Below, piece after piece: positions 54,314-64,000 of a DNA stretch of 64,000 bases. The translations under genes were made by a program, and so were the position numbers. Origin of the DNA: Tilletiopsis washingtonensis. Its lineage: Eukaryota; Basidiomycota; Exobasidiomycetes; Entylomatales. The stretch spans positions 261,684 through 325,683 of the forward strand of contig NW_020312004.1 in assembly GCF_003144115.1 (NCBI RefSeq), in the 5' to 3' direction. The notes under the pieces were generated by a model, which saw nothing but the letters and a program-made list of their open reading frames with translations, was not told the origin of the DNA and did no database searches. The first letter of the stretch is position 1, and the number at the start of each line of letters is the position of its first letter.

Positions 54314-56438
54314 GGCGCGAAGTGGGAACAGAACGCGGAATTCTGCGAGCGGCAGAGAAGCGCGAGCTGGGCTCGAGAGATGGGAGCAAAGAGGCGGTGG
54401 TGGTGCCGAAGAGAAGCTGGCGCCCCGTGTGACTCGCTCGAGGGCGCGCTCGCCGCACCGCTTGGCCGCGCCGATCGCGCGCCCCGCAGCGCGGCGCGTG
54501 CAGCCGCAAAATCTCGCGCGGCCGTGCAAAAAGAGGCGGCGTGCGAACTCGAATCGAGTGGGCCGGCCTGCAGCCGCGGCAGCACCGACGAGCTTCGCCC
54601 GCGGACCGCCGCTCCTCATCTCTTCAAGATGCAGGCTTCTCGAGCTCGAGGGGTCCAGGATTCGCATCTCGACGCCCTCTCATTCGTTTCTCAAGCCTCG
54701 TCCGAGAGCTGGTCGCCGGTGCCTGGTGCGGCTTCTATCAGGCACGCTCAGGGCGCCAAAGTGTCGGCGCCGTTCAAGATAATGGACGGCGCCGAGGGAC
54801 AGCGGCAACTTGGCGCCGACGCCGTGTCTCCTCCGGCAGGTGATCGCCGACCTCGTCTCTCCTCTCTCTTTGCCACCAGGGCGCATGTCTCGAATCCAAG
54901 CGGCAGCTCATCGCCATAGCGCATTCGCCTTGACGTACGAGCAGACAGAGCGGCAGCATCGCAGCGTGCGGCGCAGGCAGAGAATGAGCCAGAGCACGAG
55001 ACGATTCGGCGCCGCCCAGCCGCGCTCAAGCTCGGGCTGTTCACACGCCAGAGAGAGAGCCAGCGGCACTCGGGACAGCCAGCGCACCTCGTCGTCCAGG
55101 TGCCGGCCGCTCTCGCTCTGCGGCTTGCTCTGCGCTCTGCGAGCCGAAGCGCCCTCCACGATGCTGACGGATGAACGGCACGGGCGACGGCGGTCTCGCT
55201 CTCAGTCGCTAGTGCCGGAGCGGATGCCGCGGAGGCGTCGCTCGTGCGTGGGTGCGGACGGAGGCGGGCGCGGGGGCGCGGCATGCAAGGAGGCGGAGGC
55301 AAGTCAGCGCCGCGGCGCGATGCGGCGGCTGCCTGCTGCGAGCCTCCCACGGGCGCGGCGCTGCGGCCGCCGCTCTGCCGCTGCCGCCATCCCAAGCCGC
55401 ACCGAAGGGGGGTGCGGCGCAGACATCATGCGCTATGCAGCCGCCAGTGGCGCGCCACTCTGCAGAGGTGCGTCGAAGCGCTCGGCGGCGGCGCGGCGGC
55501 GGCGCGCGGCGTGCGGCGTGCGAGCCCGCGCCGAGCCGACGCAAGAGACGCGACGCGTGCTGTGCTTTCATGCCTCGAAGCGAGGGCAGGGCGTGCAGGT
55601 GTGCATCTTGCTCTCTGGCACGCATGCCATGGCGCCCAACGCCGCAGCGCCGCAGCAGCAGCCTACAGCGTCAGTCGCTATTGCCCACCTCGCCTGAGCG
55701 GCTGTCGCGGCTCGCGCAAGGCACGCGCAGCTGGTGCGAGAAGCAGCGGCCTCGCCTGTGCCTCCGTTGCTCTCGAGACCGTGGCGCGGCCCGCGGACGC
55801 AATGAATGCCTCGGATGGTGCACGGCTGCAGGAGAGGTACGGCCGGCCGAGCTGCAGGCGACTTGCCCAACGGCCCGGTGTCTCTGCAACGGCTGCCCCG
55901 AGAGAGAGAGAGAGAGGAGCGAGGTGACGCAGCAGCAGCTGCGGCGTGTGCAGCGGCGTCGGTGCAGCCCAGCCCACGACGGCGAGACGGCACAGCGTGG
56001 CAGCGCCTCTGGCATGGCGCCTCCTCCTGCCATGCTGCCTCCTCGAGCCGCCGGCACCGCAGCGCCACCTCTGCACCTCCTCGCGGCTCGCGGCCGAGTG
56101 CTGCCTCGACGTGCGTCTCCGCAGACGCCGCCGCTGCCTGCGCTGTACTCCGCCCGGCGCGCCGCACGCCGCCTCGGACCCTTGGCCGGCGCATGCCAGA
56201 GGGCGCCGCGGGGCTTCCCGCGTTGCACGCCTCGCGCCGCCTCTGCGCCTCTCGCCTCTCCCTTCGCGCCGACCACCTCTCCCACGACGGGGCCCGATCC
56301 ATTCTCCCGTGCCACCTCATCCGGCCTCGGCGCTGCCATATAGGCCCGGGGCATCCACGTCTCACCTCACGCCCGCACGCATGCCCGGCGCGTCGCTCTG
56401 AACTCGCCGCCGCCCCGACGCGCCTTGCCGCTCTCGCC
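54314..56438. promoter_or_regulatory. 2.1-kb divergent intergenic region between YPQ1 and the GAF-domain gene
   Basis: No supported gene. Frames on both strands are Arg/Ala/Ser-rich without motifs. A TATA-like element catatagg at 56337-56344 lies about 95 nt upstream of the ATG at 56439. C/T-rich sequence in between is a plausible leader. Confidence 0.5.
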
Positions 56439-59400
56439 ATGGCAGCCACGCTCCTCGCACCCGCCAGTCGGCCACGCGCCGTCTCCACGCCGCAGCGCAC
56501 GCAGACCGCCTCCTCGACGAGCAGTCGCGACACGAGTGCGCTTTCCCTTGCCACCACCGCCTCCGACTCTGCCGCAACGACGTCCTCGCCCTCGCCGCCC
56601 GCTCGCCGCGCCGCCATCCCACCCACTCCGGACTCGGCGCCGGCGCGGCGCAGCAGTGCCTCTTCCGCCAGCTACCTGCCCGTCATCTCGCAGCGCATGT
56701 CCTCCCTCGAGCCGCTCGACTCGCCGGGACGCCGGCGGCGCGGCTCGCGCAAGCGTGCCGGCGTCGCGGGCGTGGCGAGCGCCAGTGCGTCGCGCGACAG
56801 CACGAGCAGCAGCAACAGTGCGGGCAGCATCAGCTACATCTACGGCCCGGCCTCTCAGTCTGCGGCCGTCTATACGCCGCCGACGTCTTCGCCGCCCTCG
56901 CTCTCCTTCTCCCGCACCGACTCGTCCCTCACCGACCATCTGACGTTTGACATGGAGCTGCGCGCGCCCTTCAACGGCGCCCCGGCGGCGCCCGAGGGCG
57001 CAGCGCGTCCGGCTCCTCGGCGCGACGTCAGTTCGCGCCTCGACTTTCTGCCTTCGCCCTCGCCGGGCGATTCGCCTCTGCTGGCCTCGCCGCCGTTGCA
57101 CGGCCGGCCCGCAGAGCTCGTGGCGCTCGATGCCAAGCGGCACGAAGACTTTAGTCCGCGCACCGCCGCGCTCCTCTTGCCGCCAGTCGTGGGCTTTGAG
57201 CACGTCGCCGCGCCCGTCGAGTCGCTCAGTTCCGCGCATCATCCCTTCGCTCCCAGCTCGCGCCACGCTTCGCCCTCCCTGCTCGAGGGCCATCCCTTCG
57301 CGAGCTCGCCGATGCAAAAGACGCCGAGCAGCGCCAGCAACGGCAGCGGAGTCTACAGCCGCATCCGCCTGGCTGCGAGCGCCAACAATCTGCGTGCGGC
57401 CTTCACGACCAACTGGCGCAATCGCTCTGCGAGCAACGTAGGCGCCATGAACGACGAGCGCCCTTCGCAGCTCCTCCAGACGCCCGCGTCGCCGGCGCTG
57501 GCGCCGCTCGCCAGTCCAGAGCGCAGCTTCCTGCCGGACTTCTCCGATGCTTCGCGTCGTGCTGCACACGCCGCAGCGCAGCCACACGACGACGCCAGCA
57601 CGCACACGCCGCAGCGCAGCTGGCAGAGCAATCCGCCGCCGTGTGTGAGTCTCTCGCCGGAGCCGCCGCAGGGCCGCTTCGTCGCTGCAGGCCTCGCTCC
57701 GCCCGAGCCCAGCAGCAGCAGCAGCAGTGGCACCGGAGGCACGCTGCGCAATCTCTTCCGTCGCAAGTCGCGCGTCTCTGCTGCCGACACTGCCGCTGCT
57801 GCCGCGGCCGCTGCGGCGGCCGCGAAAGAAGCCATGATGCCAGTGGTGTACATCAAGCAAGGCGAGTCCGCATACAGTCTCAAGCCGGGAGAGTCGGCGT
57901 GGGAGGCGTCGCTGCGCGAGCAGGACGTGAGGCAGGCAAAGGAGAAGCGCGAGAAGGATCGCCAGATCAAGGCCGTCATCTTGATGGCCGATCTCAGCAT
58001 CGACAAGCCTCGCGGCAGCGCAGAACGGAAGAAGCGAGGGGCAAACTCTTACGTGTCGCACGGAGAGACTAGTCAAGCCTCAATCGACTCTGCGTCGCTG
58101 CACTCCAGCTCGCCGCGCGAGACGCCAAGACGTCGAGGCAGTCTTGTGGCGGAGCACAAGACGCGTGAGGCAAGACAGGCTGCCACTGTCGGTGGCTCGG
58201 TGGGCGCCTCGGTGCTCTCGATGCTGGGCCATCAGCCCGACGCGAGTCTGCGCTCCGAAAGTCCCTCGACGCCGCTCTCCAATAAGCTCTCGCAGCGCTC
58301 GCAGCGCACGACGCCCGGCAGCCACTCGCACTCGGAACATGCGTCGCTGCCGCGCAGTCAGGCGCGCACGACGCTCGGCAAGGACGCCAGCTACATCTCG
58401 CCTGACAGCAGCTGCGCCAACAGTCTGCACAGCGGCGACGGCCACGCCAAGGCAAACGCTGCGGGCCGTGCTCGTGGCTCTTCGAGCGCCAGCTCTACGA
58501 CTCGAGCGCTCGGTGCAATTCGCTGGGGAGAGGGAGGCAACAGGGGCGCCTCGACTGTGCGTCCCAGTTCAGGCCTCGGCCTTCAGCTGCACGGCATGGA
58601 AGACCACGATCCGTTCCGAGATGATCGACCTCCTGCGCTGCCGGACAAGGACAAGGACATGCTAGGGCTGGCGTCTGCCTCTTCGAAGCGGCTCGACTCG
58701 CTGGCCTCGCCTCGGGGCTCGCTCGCACACTCGAGCATCAGCAGCTCTCCTTCGCCAGCCAAGTCTCCCACGCGCACTCGAGGCATGCTGCTGCCGCACA
58801 ACAACGACGAGCTGAGCGTGATTGGCGAGCGCTCGACGGAAAACACACCAGCGACGACTCAGGCTCCACTGCCTGCGCATCCGTTCGCTGCCTTCGGACA
58901 GACGCCACTTGCGACGCCGCCCGCCAGCGCCAAGAAGCTGCCTCGTGCTGCTGCTCCTCATTCTGCCGCGCACGCTTCGCCGCGAGCGAGCAAGGAGAAC
59001 ACGCTGCTGCGTCCAGCTTCCAAGTCGGACATGCGCGTCTTGACAAAGGCACAGCCCGTCCTTGCACCTACGTCTGTGCAAGTGAGCGTCGCCTCTCTGC
59101 CGTCGCTCGCGCAGCTGGCAAGCGAGTGTCTCTCTGCGTCTCGCAGTGGCGATTCTCTGTCGGCATGGAGCGAAGTGAAGGGCAAGCTCCTCTCGCCCGC
59201 CTCCGCCAAGGACTCGCTGCCCAAGAGCTGGGTCGCCTACGTGCGGGCGTACGCGCGCGGAGAGATTGATGTTTCGCACGCTCCGAGACCGAGAGCGGCT
59301 CCCTTGGTGCAGAAGGCCGTGCCTCGAGCCTCGCCCAATCTCTGTCCGCCCTCGCCTTCGCCGTCCAAGAGCGTGCGCGCCAAGAGCAGTGTCTCGTCTC

Positions 59401-61628
59401 TCGGCGCCGTCTATGAGACGCCCGTGCATGCACTCGGACGCTCCAGCGCACTCGATCTCTCCACTCCGCCGCCGCCAACGCAAGAAGCACGCTCGTCCAT
59501 GTCGGCCATGCGCAGTCCCAAATTGCTGCTCAAGAAGCATCGTTCGCGCGAAGTCATGCGTCTGCCGGTCGAGGACCAAGACCTGAACATGCGAGAAGCA
59601 GAGGAGGTGGCTGCGATTGGCGGCGAAGGTGATCTGCGAGCTCCGCGGCCGCCGTTTGAAGCGCAGCGGCAAAGCCTAGCGAGACAGTTTGACGTGGCTC
59701 TCTCGCGCACGGCCAACAATGCGCGACTGTCGGCCATCGTCAAGCGTGTAGCTACAACGCTGGAGACGAGCAATGCGGCGATCACGCTGCTGCTAGACGA
59801 GGAGGCCATCGTGGTGGCACACTTTACCGTCGAGCAGCACCACGCGCGCGCCAGCCTCGAGGTGGATCCGATGATGCTGCATTCCAACGGCGTTCGTCGC
59901 TCTAGCAACGCCTTTCTCGCGCAGCATCACACGACGGCACGCCTGCGCGACCAGACGTTGGACGCGCACGCCATTCTCAGTCGCGCCGGCGCCGCCGTGG
60001 TGTTGACTGATCTCTCCAAGGACTGGCGTTTCCACGAGCGCGAGTCGGCGAGCCACTCGAGGTTCTACGCCGCCGCAAGCGTGCTGTGCAGTGGCCTGCC
60101 CGTCGGCACGCTCAGTGTCGCCGCTGCGTCGCCGCGCGAGCTTGCGCGCGAACAGCGCGACATGCTCGTGGCGGCGGCGGCGGAAGTAGCACAGGAACTG
60201 GAGCGCATTCAGCTCGAAGCTCTCAAGATGAAGCTGCAGAGCTGGGACAGCGATCTTCGTGCCTGGGCCTCTGCCACTGGCGACGCCGAACACACGCCTC
60301 AGCTGTCGACGACGCCCGCACAACGCGGCATTGAGGCAGTGATGCTTGCGCCGCCCAAGTCTCCCTCTTCTGCCCTCGCACAGCGCAGAGGCGCACGTGC
60401 GCCCTGCAGTCTCTCCATTTCTGCCTCGCCGCAGCCTGCCGCCGTCGAACTCTGCGGTGCCGACTCGGCCAGCTCGCGCATCGCCTCTGCGCTGCGGCTC
60501 ATCTCGCGTGCCCTGGACGTCGAGTTGGTGTGGATTGCACGCGTCGGCTCCGATCCGCTGGCCTGTCATCTCGTCGCTCGGCACGACGGAGGCCTGCGCG
60601 ACGCCGGCGAGCTCAAGCTCGATGCGCCGCTGCATCTCTGTGCCTTGGCGGCGATGCATCAAGGCCTGCGCTTCGAGGCCGACGTGGAGCGCGTGCAGCA
60701 GCTGCTCGGCCTTGCGCCGCCGCAAGCCGAGGCGGCGACGACGGCAGTGTGTCCGTTCAGCAGCGAGCCCGTCAACATGCTCGGTGCGCCGTTCCACGCC
60801 GCCATTGTCGTGGGCTGCGGTCTCAAGGAGGGAGGCCGGGCATGGCGAGGCACCGAAGGCTTCGTGCTGGGTGTGGCAAAGCGCAGCGCCGCATCGACGG
60901 CGCCTCAAAGTGCACAACTCGGCGCCGAAGCGTCGATGTATCTGATGCGCTTCGCCTCGCTCCTCTCGTGCCTTCTCCTCGATCGGCCCTGTTCGCCTTG
61001 CGCGACGGAGCTGCCACTTGCCTCGTCACTGGAGCAGCCCAGCCGATCGCCACTGTCGACGCAGTCCGCCTCGGTGCGCAACCAAGCCTCTCCGGCGGTG
61101 CGCACGGTGCCGCTGCCGGGCGGAGGAGGAGGAGTCGTAGTCGTCGGCAAGTCGGTCGCTCGGCGCGCCCTGTCGCCCCACATGCTCGCCGGCGGCCTAC
61201 CTTCTCCTCGCAGCGTCAGTGCGGGAGGACACACTGGCAGCAGCAGCAGCAGCCACGCAAACAGCGGTCGTCACAGTCCCTTTTGCAATTCGCCTCGTTC
61301 GGCCTCGGCCACGTTGGCGGCGCGCGAGGCACGGCGCCTGATTCCCGCGGCGACGCCGCCGCCCAGCGCGCCGCTGCCTCTGCTGCCCCTTTCGCCCCTC
61401 TCGCCCACCGACACGGCACACACGTCGCTGGCGGGCTCGCCCTCCAGCATGGTCACGGCCTTCGAGGACGGCGAGGAGTTTGAGATGCAAAACGCGCCGC
61501 CTGCGTCTGCCTCCGCTCCCGCGCCGCCGCCGCCGTCGTCGTCGTCGTCGTTGCGCAAGCGCGACGACGTCGAGTACCTCGACTCGGACGCGGAGAGCGA
61601 GGCGTCGGGCGAGTCCTTCCTGCTCTAG
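56439..61628 (+). CDS. Very large disordered protein with C-terminal GAF-like domains, 1729 aa
   Basis: This is an uninterrupted frame of 5.2 kb. The start at 56439 (ctcgccATGg) follows a TATA-like element; the same frame is open further upstream but lacks protein-like character there. Residues 1-1080 are Ser/Pro/Ala-rich and apparently disordered, with a Lys/Glu-rich helix near 490-520 (REQDVRQAKEKREKDRQIK) and many SP/TP phosphorylation-type sites. Residues about 1082-1258 form a GAF-like domain (FDVALSRTANNARLSAIVKRV, AAITLLLDEEAIVVAHF, GAAVVLTDLSKDWRFHE, RFYAAASVLCSGLPVGTLSV, ALEREQRDML-like helix). A second, divergent GAF-like region spans about 1341-1521 (ASRIASALRLISRALDVELVWIARV ... 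GFVLGVAKRS). A Ser-rich tail follows. GAF domains bind small ligands or dimerise; the ligand is not deducible. No kinase or cyclase domain is attached. Possibly a basidiomycete-type regulatory protein (inference). Confidence 0.82.
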   Translation: MAATLLAPASRPRAVSTPQRTQTASSTSSRDTSALSLATTASDSAATTSSPSPPARRAAIPPTPDSAPARRSSASSASYLPVISQRMSSLEPLDSPGRRRRGSRKRAGVAGVASASASRDSTSSSNSAGSISYIYGPASQSAAVYTPPTSSPPSLSFSRTDSSLTDHLTFDMELRAPFNGAPAAPEGAARPAPRRDVSSRLDFLPSPSPGDSPLLASPPLHGRPAELVALDAKRHEDFSPRTAALLLPPVVGFEHVAAPVESLSSAHHPFAPSSRHASPSLLEGHPFASSPMQKTPSSASNGSGVYSRIRLAASANNLRAAFTTNWRNRSASNVGAMNDERPSQLLQTPASPALAPLASPERSFLPDFSDASRRAAHAAAQPHDDASTHTPQRSWQSNPPPCVSLSPEPPQGRFVAAGLAPPEPSSSSSSGTGGTLRNLFRRKSRVSAADTAAAAAAAAAAAKEAMMPVVYIKQGESAYSLKPGESAWEASLREQDVRQAKEKREKDRQIKAVILMADLSIDKPRGSAERKKRGANSYVSHGETSQASIDSASLHSSSPRETPRRRGSLVAEHKTREARQAATVGGSVGASVLSMLGHQPDASLRSESPSTPLSNKLSQRSQRTTPGSHSHSEHASLPRSQARTTLGKDASYISPDSSCANSLHSGDGHAKANAAGRARGSSSASSTTRALGAIRWGEGGNRGASTVRPSSGLGLQLHGMEDHDPFRDDRPPALPDKDKDMLGLASASSKRLDSLASPRGSLAHSSISSSPSPAKSPTRTRGMLLPHNNDELSVIGERSTENTPATTQAPLPAHPFAAFGQTPLATPPASAKKLPRAAAPHSAAHASPRASKENTLLRPASKSDMRVLTKAQPVLAPTSVQVSVASLPSLAQLASECLSASRSGDSLSAWSEVKGKLLSPASAKDSLPKSWVAYVRAYARGEIDVSHAPRPRAAPLVQKAVPRASPNLCPPSPSPSKSVRAKSSVSSLGAVYETPVHALGRSSALDLSTPPPPTQEARSSMSAMRSPKLLLKKHRSREVMRLPVEDQDLNMREAEEVAAIGGEGDLRAPRPPFEAQRQSLARQFDVALSRTANNARLSAIVKRVATTLETSNAAITLLLDEEAIVVAHFTVEQHHARASLEVDPMMLHSNGVRRSSNAFLAQHHTTARLRDQTLDAHAILSRAGAAVVLTDLSKDWRFHERESASHSRFYAAASVLCSGLPVGTLSVAAASPRELAREQRDMLVAAAAEVAQELERIQLEALKMKLQSWDSDLRAWASATGDAEHTPQLSTTPAQRGIEAVMLAPPKSPSSALAQRRGARAPCSLSISASPQPAAVELCGADSASSRIASALRLISRALDVELVWIARVGSDPLACHLVARHDGGLRDAGELKLDAPLHLCALAAMHQGLRFEADVERVQQLLGLAPPQAEAATTAVCPFSSEPVNMLGAPFHAAIVVGCGLKEGGRAWRGTEGFVLGVAKRSAASTAPQSAQLGAEASMYLMRFASLLSCLLLDRPCSPCATELPLASSLEQPSRSPLSTQSASVRNQASPAVRTVPLPGGGGGVVVVGKSVARRALSPHMLAGGLPSPRSVSAGGHTGSSSSSHANSGRHSPFCNSPRSASATLAAREARRLIPAATPPPSAPLPLLPLSPLSPTDTAHTSLAGSPSSMVTAFEDGEEFEMQNAPPASASAPAPPPPSSSSSLRKRDDVEYLDSDAESEASGESFLL

Positions 61629-62202
61629 ATCATCGCACCACGTCCTCTCTGCACTCAGACTCTTGCTGCTTCGCATCCTGTCGCGCCATTCCCCGCACTT
61701 CTCCTTGGCGCTCGCTGCTTGCCATCTCCTCGCATCTCCCTCGCACGCAGCTCCACCTCTTGTTGCGACTTTCGCCTCCGCTTGCCATGCAAACGCAACA
61801 CGCTGTATCACTAATCTGCTTCCTTGTACGCGTGTTACTGCTGCGTCAGGCTACGAGTGACGAGCCATCGAAGCACGCAGCAGTGACGACGAGAGGGGGG
61901 GGGGGGGTCGGAGGGCAGAGCGGCAAGCGTGGGAGGCGCGTTGCCGCAGCACGCTGGGCGTGGGAGCAGGCCTGCCGCCGCGGCTCCTGCCCAGCTGCTG
62001 CAGCGGGTCTCGGCCGCGGAGAGCGACTCTGTCGCGCGTGTCCTTTTCGCGCGCCGTGCCGCATGGCGAGGCACTGGAGCAGTGTCCTGTCGCCGCGCCC
62101 GCGTGAGGCCGCAACGCCGCGCGCCGTCCTTCCGAGCACACCTCTTGCCACCACCGTCACCCTTCACCTCACCCCACCCCCTCCTTCTACTCACCCGACA
62201 CC
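61629..62202. promoter_or_regulatory. Intergenic: GAF gene 3' UTR and RPS21 promoter
   Basis: No exon is supported. A run of 13 G lies at 61895-61907. The 50 bases before the RPS21 ATG are C/T-rich (cacctcaccccaccccctccttctac), as usual for ribosomal protein genes. Confidence 0.5.
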
Positions 62203-63764
62203 ATGGAGAACGAGCGCGTGCGTAAGCGCTGCTGCATGCGATGCGCGACTGGTGGACAGGGAGGCAGCGAAGCGGGAATGCGCGGGCGCAATGGCGCTGC
62301 GCTGCACATGGCACTGCTGCTGGGCTGCAGTGCTTAGGCGCTCGCCCTAGCCTCGCCTTGCCGCCGGATGAAGGCTTCTCTCACTCGGTATGCCCTCTCC
62401 TCCCTCTCTGCTCACACTTCCTCCTGCAGGGAGACCTTGTCGACCTGTACGTGCCGCGCAAGTGTGCCGCCACGGGGCGCCTCATCGAGGCCAAGGACCA
62501 CGCCTCGGTGCAGATTGCCGTCGCCGACGTCGATGCCGAGGGCAAGATGATCCCGGGCAGCAACACGACGTTCCCCCTCTCCGGCTACGTGCGCCGCGCC
62601 GGCGAGAGCGACGACAGCATGAACCGCCTCGCCACCAAGGAGGGCCGTGAGTGTTTAGTTTTGGCTTTTGGCTTTGCTTGCGCGGAGGAGCGAGGAGGAG
62701 GCGGGCAAGGGGCGAAGAGCGGAGAGTAGAGAAGAATAAGGGTGGGGGACGAAGGAGGGAGGAGAGGGAAACGGAGGCCCCATCACGTGCAGAGGGGGAC
62801 AGGAGAAGGCACACGGGGGCCAGCTGCTGGCCGAATCGCTGGGTGAGAGAGATGGGGCACGGCGCACCTGCACGCGCCACCTGTTTTTGTCAAGCCCAGC
62901 ATGCCGCGCGGCGGGTGCGAAGGGGGAGCGTGTGCATTGGTCCCTTGGAACGTTCCAGCCCAGGGTAGCTGGCGCGGGGGGGGGGGCGCCTGGCAGGCGA
63001 GGGCGGCGCGGTCGAGGCACGCTTGTTGCGCGGTCGGGCAGGGCAGGGTAGGATGGGTGATGCCTAGGGGCAGTTGGTTAAGCCATCGTGCGCGCGTTCC
63101 GGGGGGGGGGGGGAGGCTGGTGGCATTTCTCTCTCGCATTCCCCTTTTCTTTGGCCTCCCTCCCTCTTGCGCGCGTCGTTGCGCTATGCAGCTTTTGGGC
63201 GCGCGTAAAGGCAAGAGAGAGAGAGAGGGGAGGTCAAAGATACGCTCCCAGACAGTCTGCGCCTTCGCCTATTCCAACCTAAGGCAGGCGCTGGATTCCA
63301 ATTATTGTCGAGCGAAGAGCGACGCCTTCGAGCCAGTTCAGCGTCTCTATCTCGTTGCCCTCGCCCTTTGCGAAACCTATGCGCGAGAGAGGGAAGGCTG
63401 CATCGATGGGCGACGCAGCATATAAGAACTCGACCACTCCTATCTCCCGTGGAGGGTTGAGTGTCAGACTGCTGCGACATGCCCCCCACTCCTTCCTCCC
63501 CCTCTCCCCTTCTCGCTGGTCTCGTTCGTGGGAAGGCGTGGGGCCGCTCTTCCTGCAATCCCTGCGTCTTCGGCTCTTCGCGTTTCCCACTCTGCGCCGC
63601 GCTCGAAACCAACAGCTGCTGATGATTATTCTCTTGCCTCCCCCCTCCTCCCCTCTCTCCTTGCCAACTCCGCCTCGACACCCAACTCCGACGCTCAACG
63701 ACGTATGCTTCGCGCCTCGCATCAAACACTAGTGCTTCGCAACGTGTGGCAGTACTCCAAGTAG
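62203..63764 (+). CDS. RPS21: 40S ribosomal protein eS21 (Rps21), 87 aa
   Basis: Exons are 62203-62217 (15 nt), 62430-62646 and 63733-63764 (32 nt). Joined protein: MENER, then [65 protein letters not shown] and finally [10 protein letters not shown]. All are eS21 hallmarks, and the length equals the usual 87 residues. The last exon was found by requiring phase 1 and the LLxxVW end; its acceptor is the tag at 63730-63732. The final intron is 1086 nt (62647-63732), exceptional in this window, and holds two long G runs plus a TATAAGA sequence. Donors are gtgcgt and gtgagt. The protein acts in the 40S subunit during pre-18S maturation and translation. Confidence 0.95.
63101..63113. repeat. Poly-G tract (13 G) in RPS21 intron 2
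   Basis: A run of 13 G; a companion run of 11 G is at 62976-62986 in the same intron. Similar tracts are at 40210-40219, 40333-40345, 52694-52702 and 61895-61907, and a run of 12 C is at 52034-52045. All are noncoding. Confidence 0.85.
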
Positions 63765-64000
63765 AGCGGGTGGCCCTCTCTCTCTGCGCCCCTCTTTTTG
63801 CGCTCGATTACCACCACAATCGATCTTTGACCCTCCCGCCTCTTTTCGTGGGCTGCTTGTGTGCGCCTGCGTGGGATTGCGCGTGCCCGCGACGCGATGT
63901 GGGCGTGGGGCGTAATTACGCGCCCTGTGCAGATGTGAGGAGTGGAGGCATGCCCATCATGCGGCAAGAAGGTGGAAGGAGGGGGTTTGGAGAGGGGGGG
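63765..64000. other. Downstream of RPS21 to window end
   Basis: Presumed RPS21 3' UTR and beyond; no coding exon is seen. C/T-rich at 63773-63850, with gcgtaattacgcgc near 63910, and the window ends in a G run. Confidence 0.4.

Noticed and set aside
63030-63110. tRNA-like string (ggcagttggttaagcc) in RPS21 intron 2
   Set aside because: It resembles an A box, but there is no matching B box (GGTTCGANNC) or acceptor-stem pairing nearby.

Overview
This is nuclear DNA of a GC-rich fungus, most likely a basidiomycete and perhaps a smut-lineage (Ustilaginomycotina/Exobasidiomycetes-type) yeast. The evidence is spliceosomal introns in nearly every gene, mostly 50-120 nt long, and fungal-specific families: a Zn2Cys6 regulator, the CTDK-I gamma subunit, a PHD-TFIIS-SPOC Bye1 protein, a diaphanous-type formin and Ypq1. 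The lineage is inferred from gene style; no taxonomic marker is present. I rebuilt 20 genes and 51 introns by reading exons, phases and splice sites by eye. All 19 complete models have coding lengths divisible by three and run from ATG to stop.

Layout. 1-780: 3' end of a proteasome alpha-1 gene (+). 1376-3674: unrecognised five-exon gene (+). 6343-8028: single-pass membrane protein (+). 9125-9650: secreted double-psi beta-barrel protein (+). 9830-11588: multi-pass PGAP4-like glycosyltransferase (-). 12098-13836: CTK3 (+). 13970-15568: second single-pass membrane protein (-). 18567-21271: C2H2-like/Zn2Cys6 transcription factor (+). 21534-22612: NDUFS4 of complex I (-). 23185-27408: BYE1 (-). 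28180-29268: eIF1/SUI1 (+). 30076-32137: triple-KH RNA-binding protein (-). 34218-39782: formin (+). 40038-43158: SDA1 (-). 43409-46338: DBP7 helicase (+). 46369-50459: CTR9 (-). 50679-51998: RWD protein (+). 52208-54313: Ypq1-type PQ-loop transporter (-). 56439-61628: very large disordered GAF-domain protein (+). 62203-63764: ribosomal protein eS21 (+).

Gene relations. SDA1 and DBP7 both act in 60S ribosome assembly and share a 250-bp divergent promoter with a palindromic GAAAATTT element resembling the yeast RRPE motif. CTK3, BYE1 and CTR9 all act on RNA polymerase II elongation or its CTD, but they are not adjacent and I see no cluster logic. Housekeeping genes sit close together: DBP7 and CTR9 converge with 30 bp between stop codons. 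Long empty stretches of 2-3 kb lie upstream of the regulatory, polarity or orphan genes (transcription factor, formin, GAF protein, first membrane protein).

I found no transposon, CRISPR array, tRNA, rRNA, secondary-metabolite cluster or defence-like system. The points most worth checking are splicing features (17-nt and 16-nt exons, a 1.09-kb last intron in eS21, a near-universal GTG donor), a degenerate zinc finger, two orphan membrane proteins and the unrecognised 627-residue protein.
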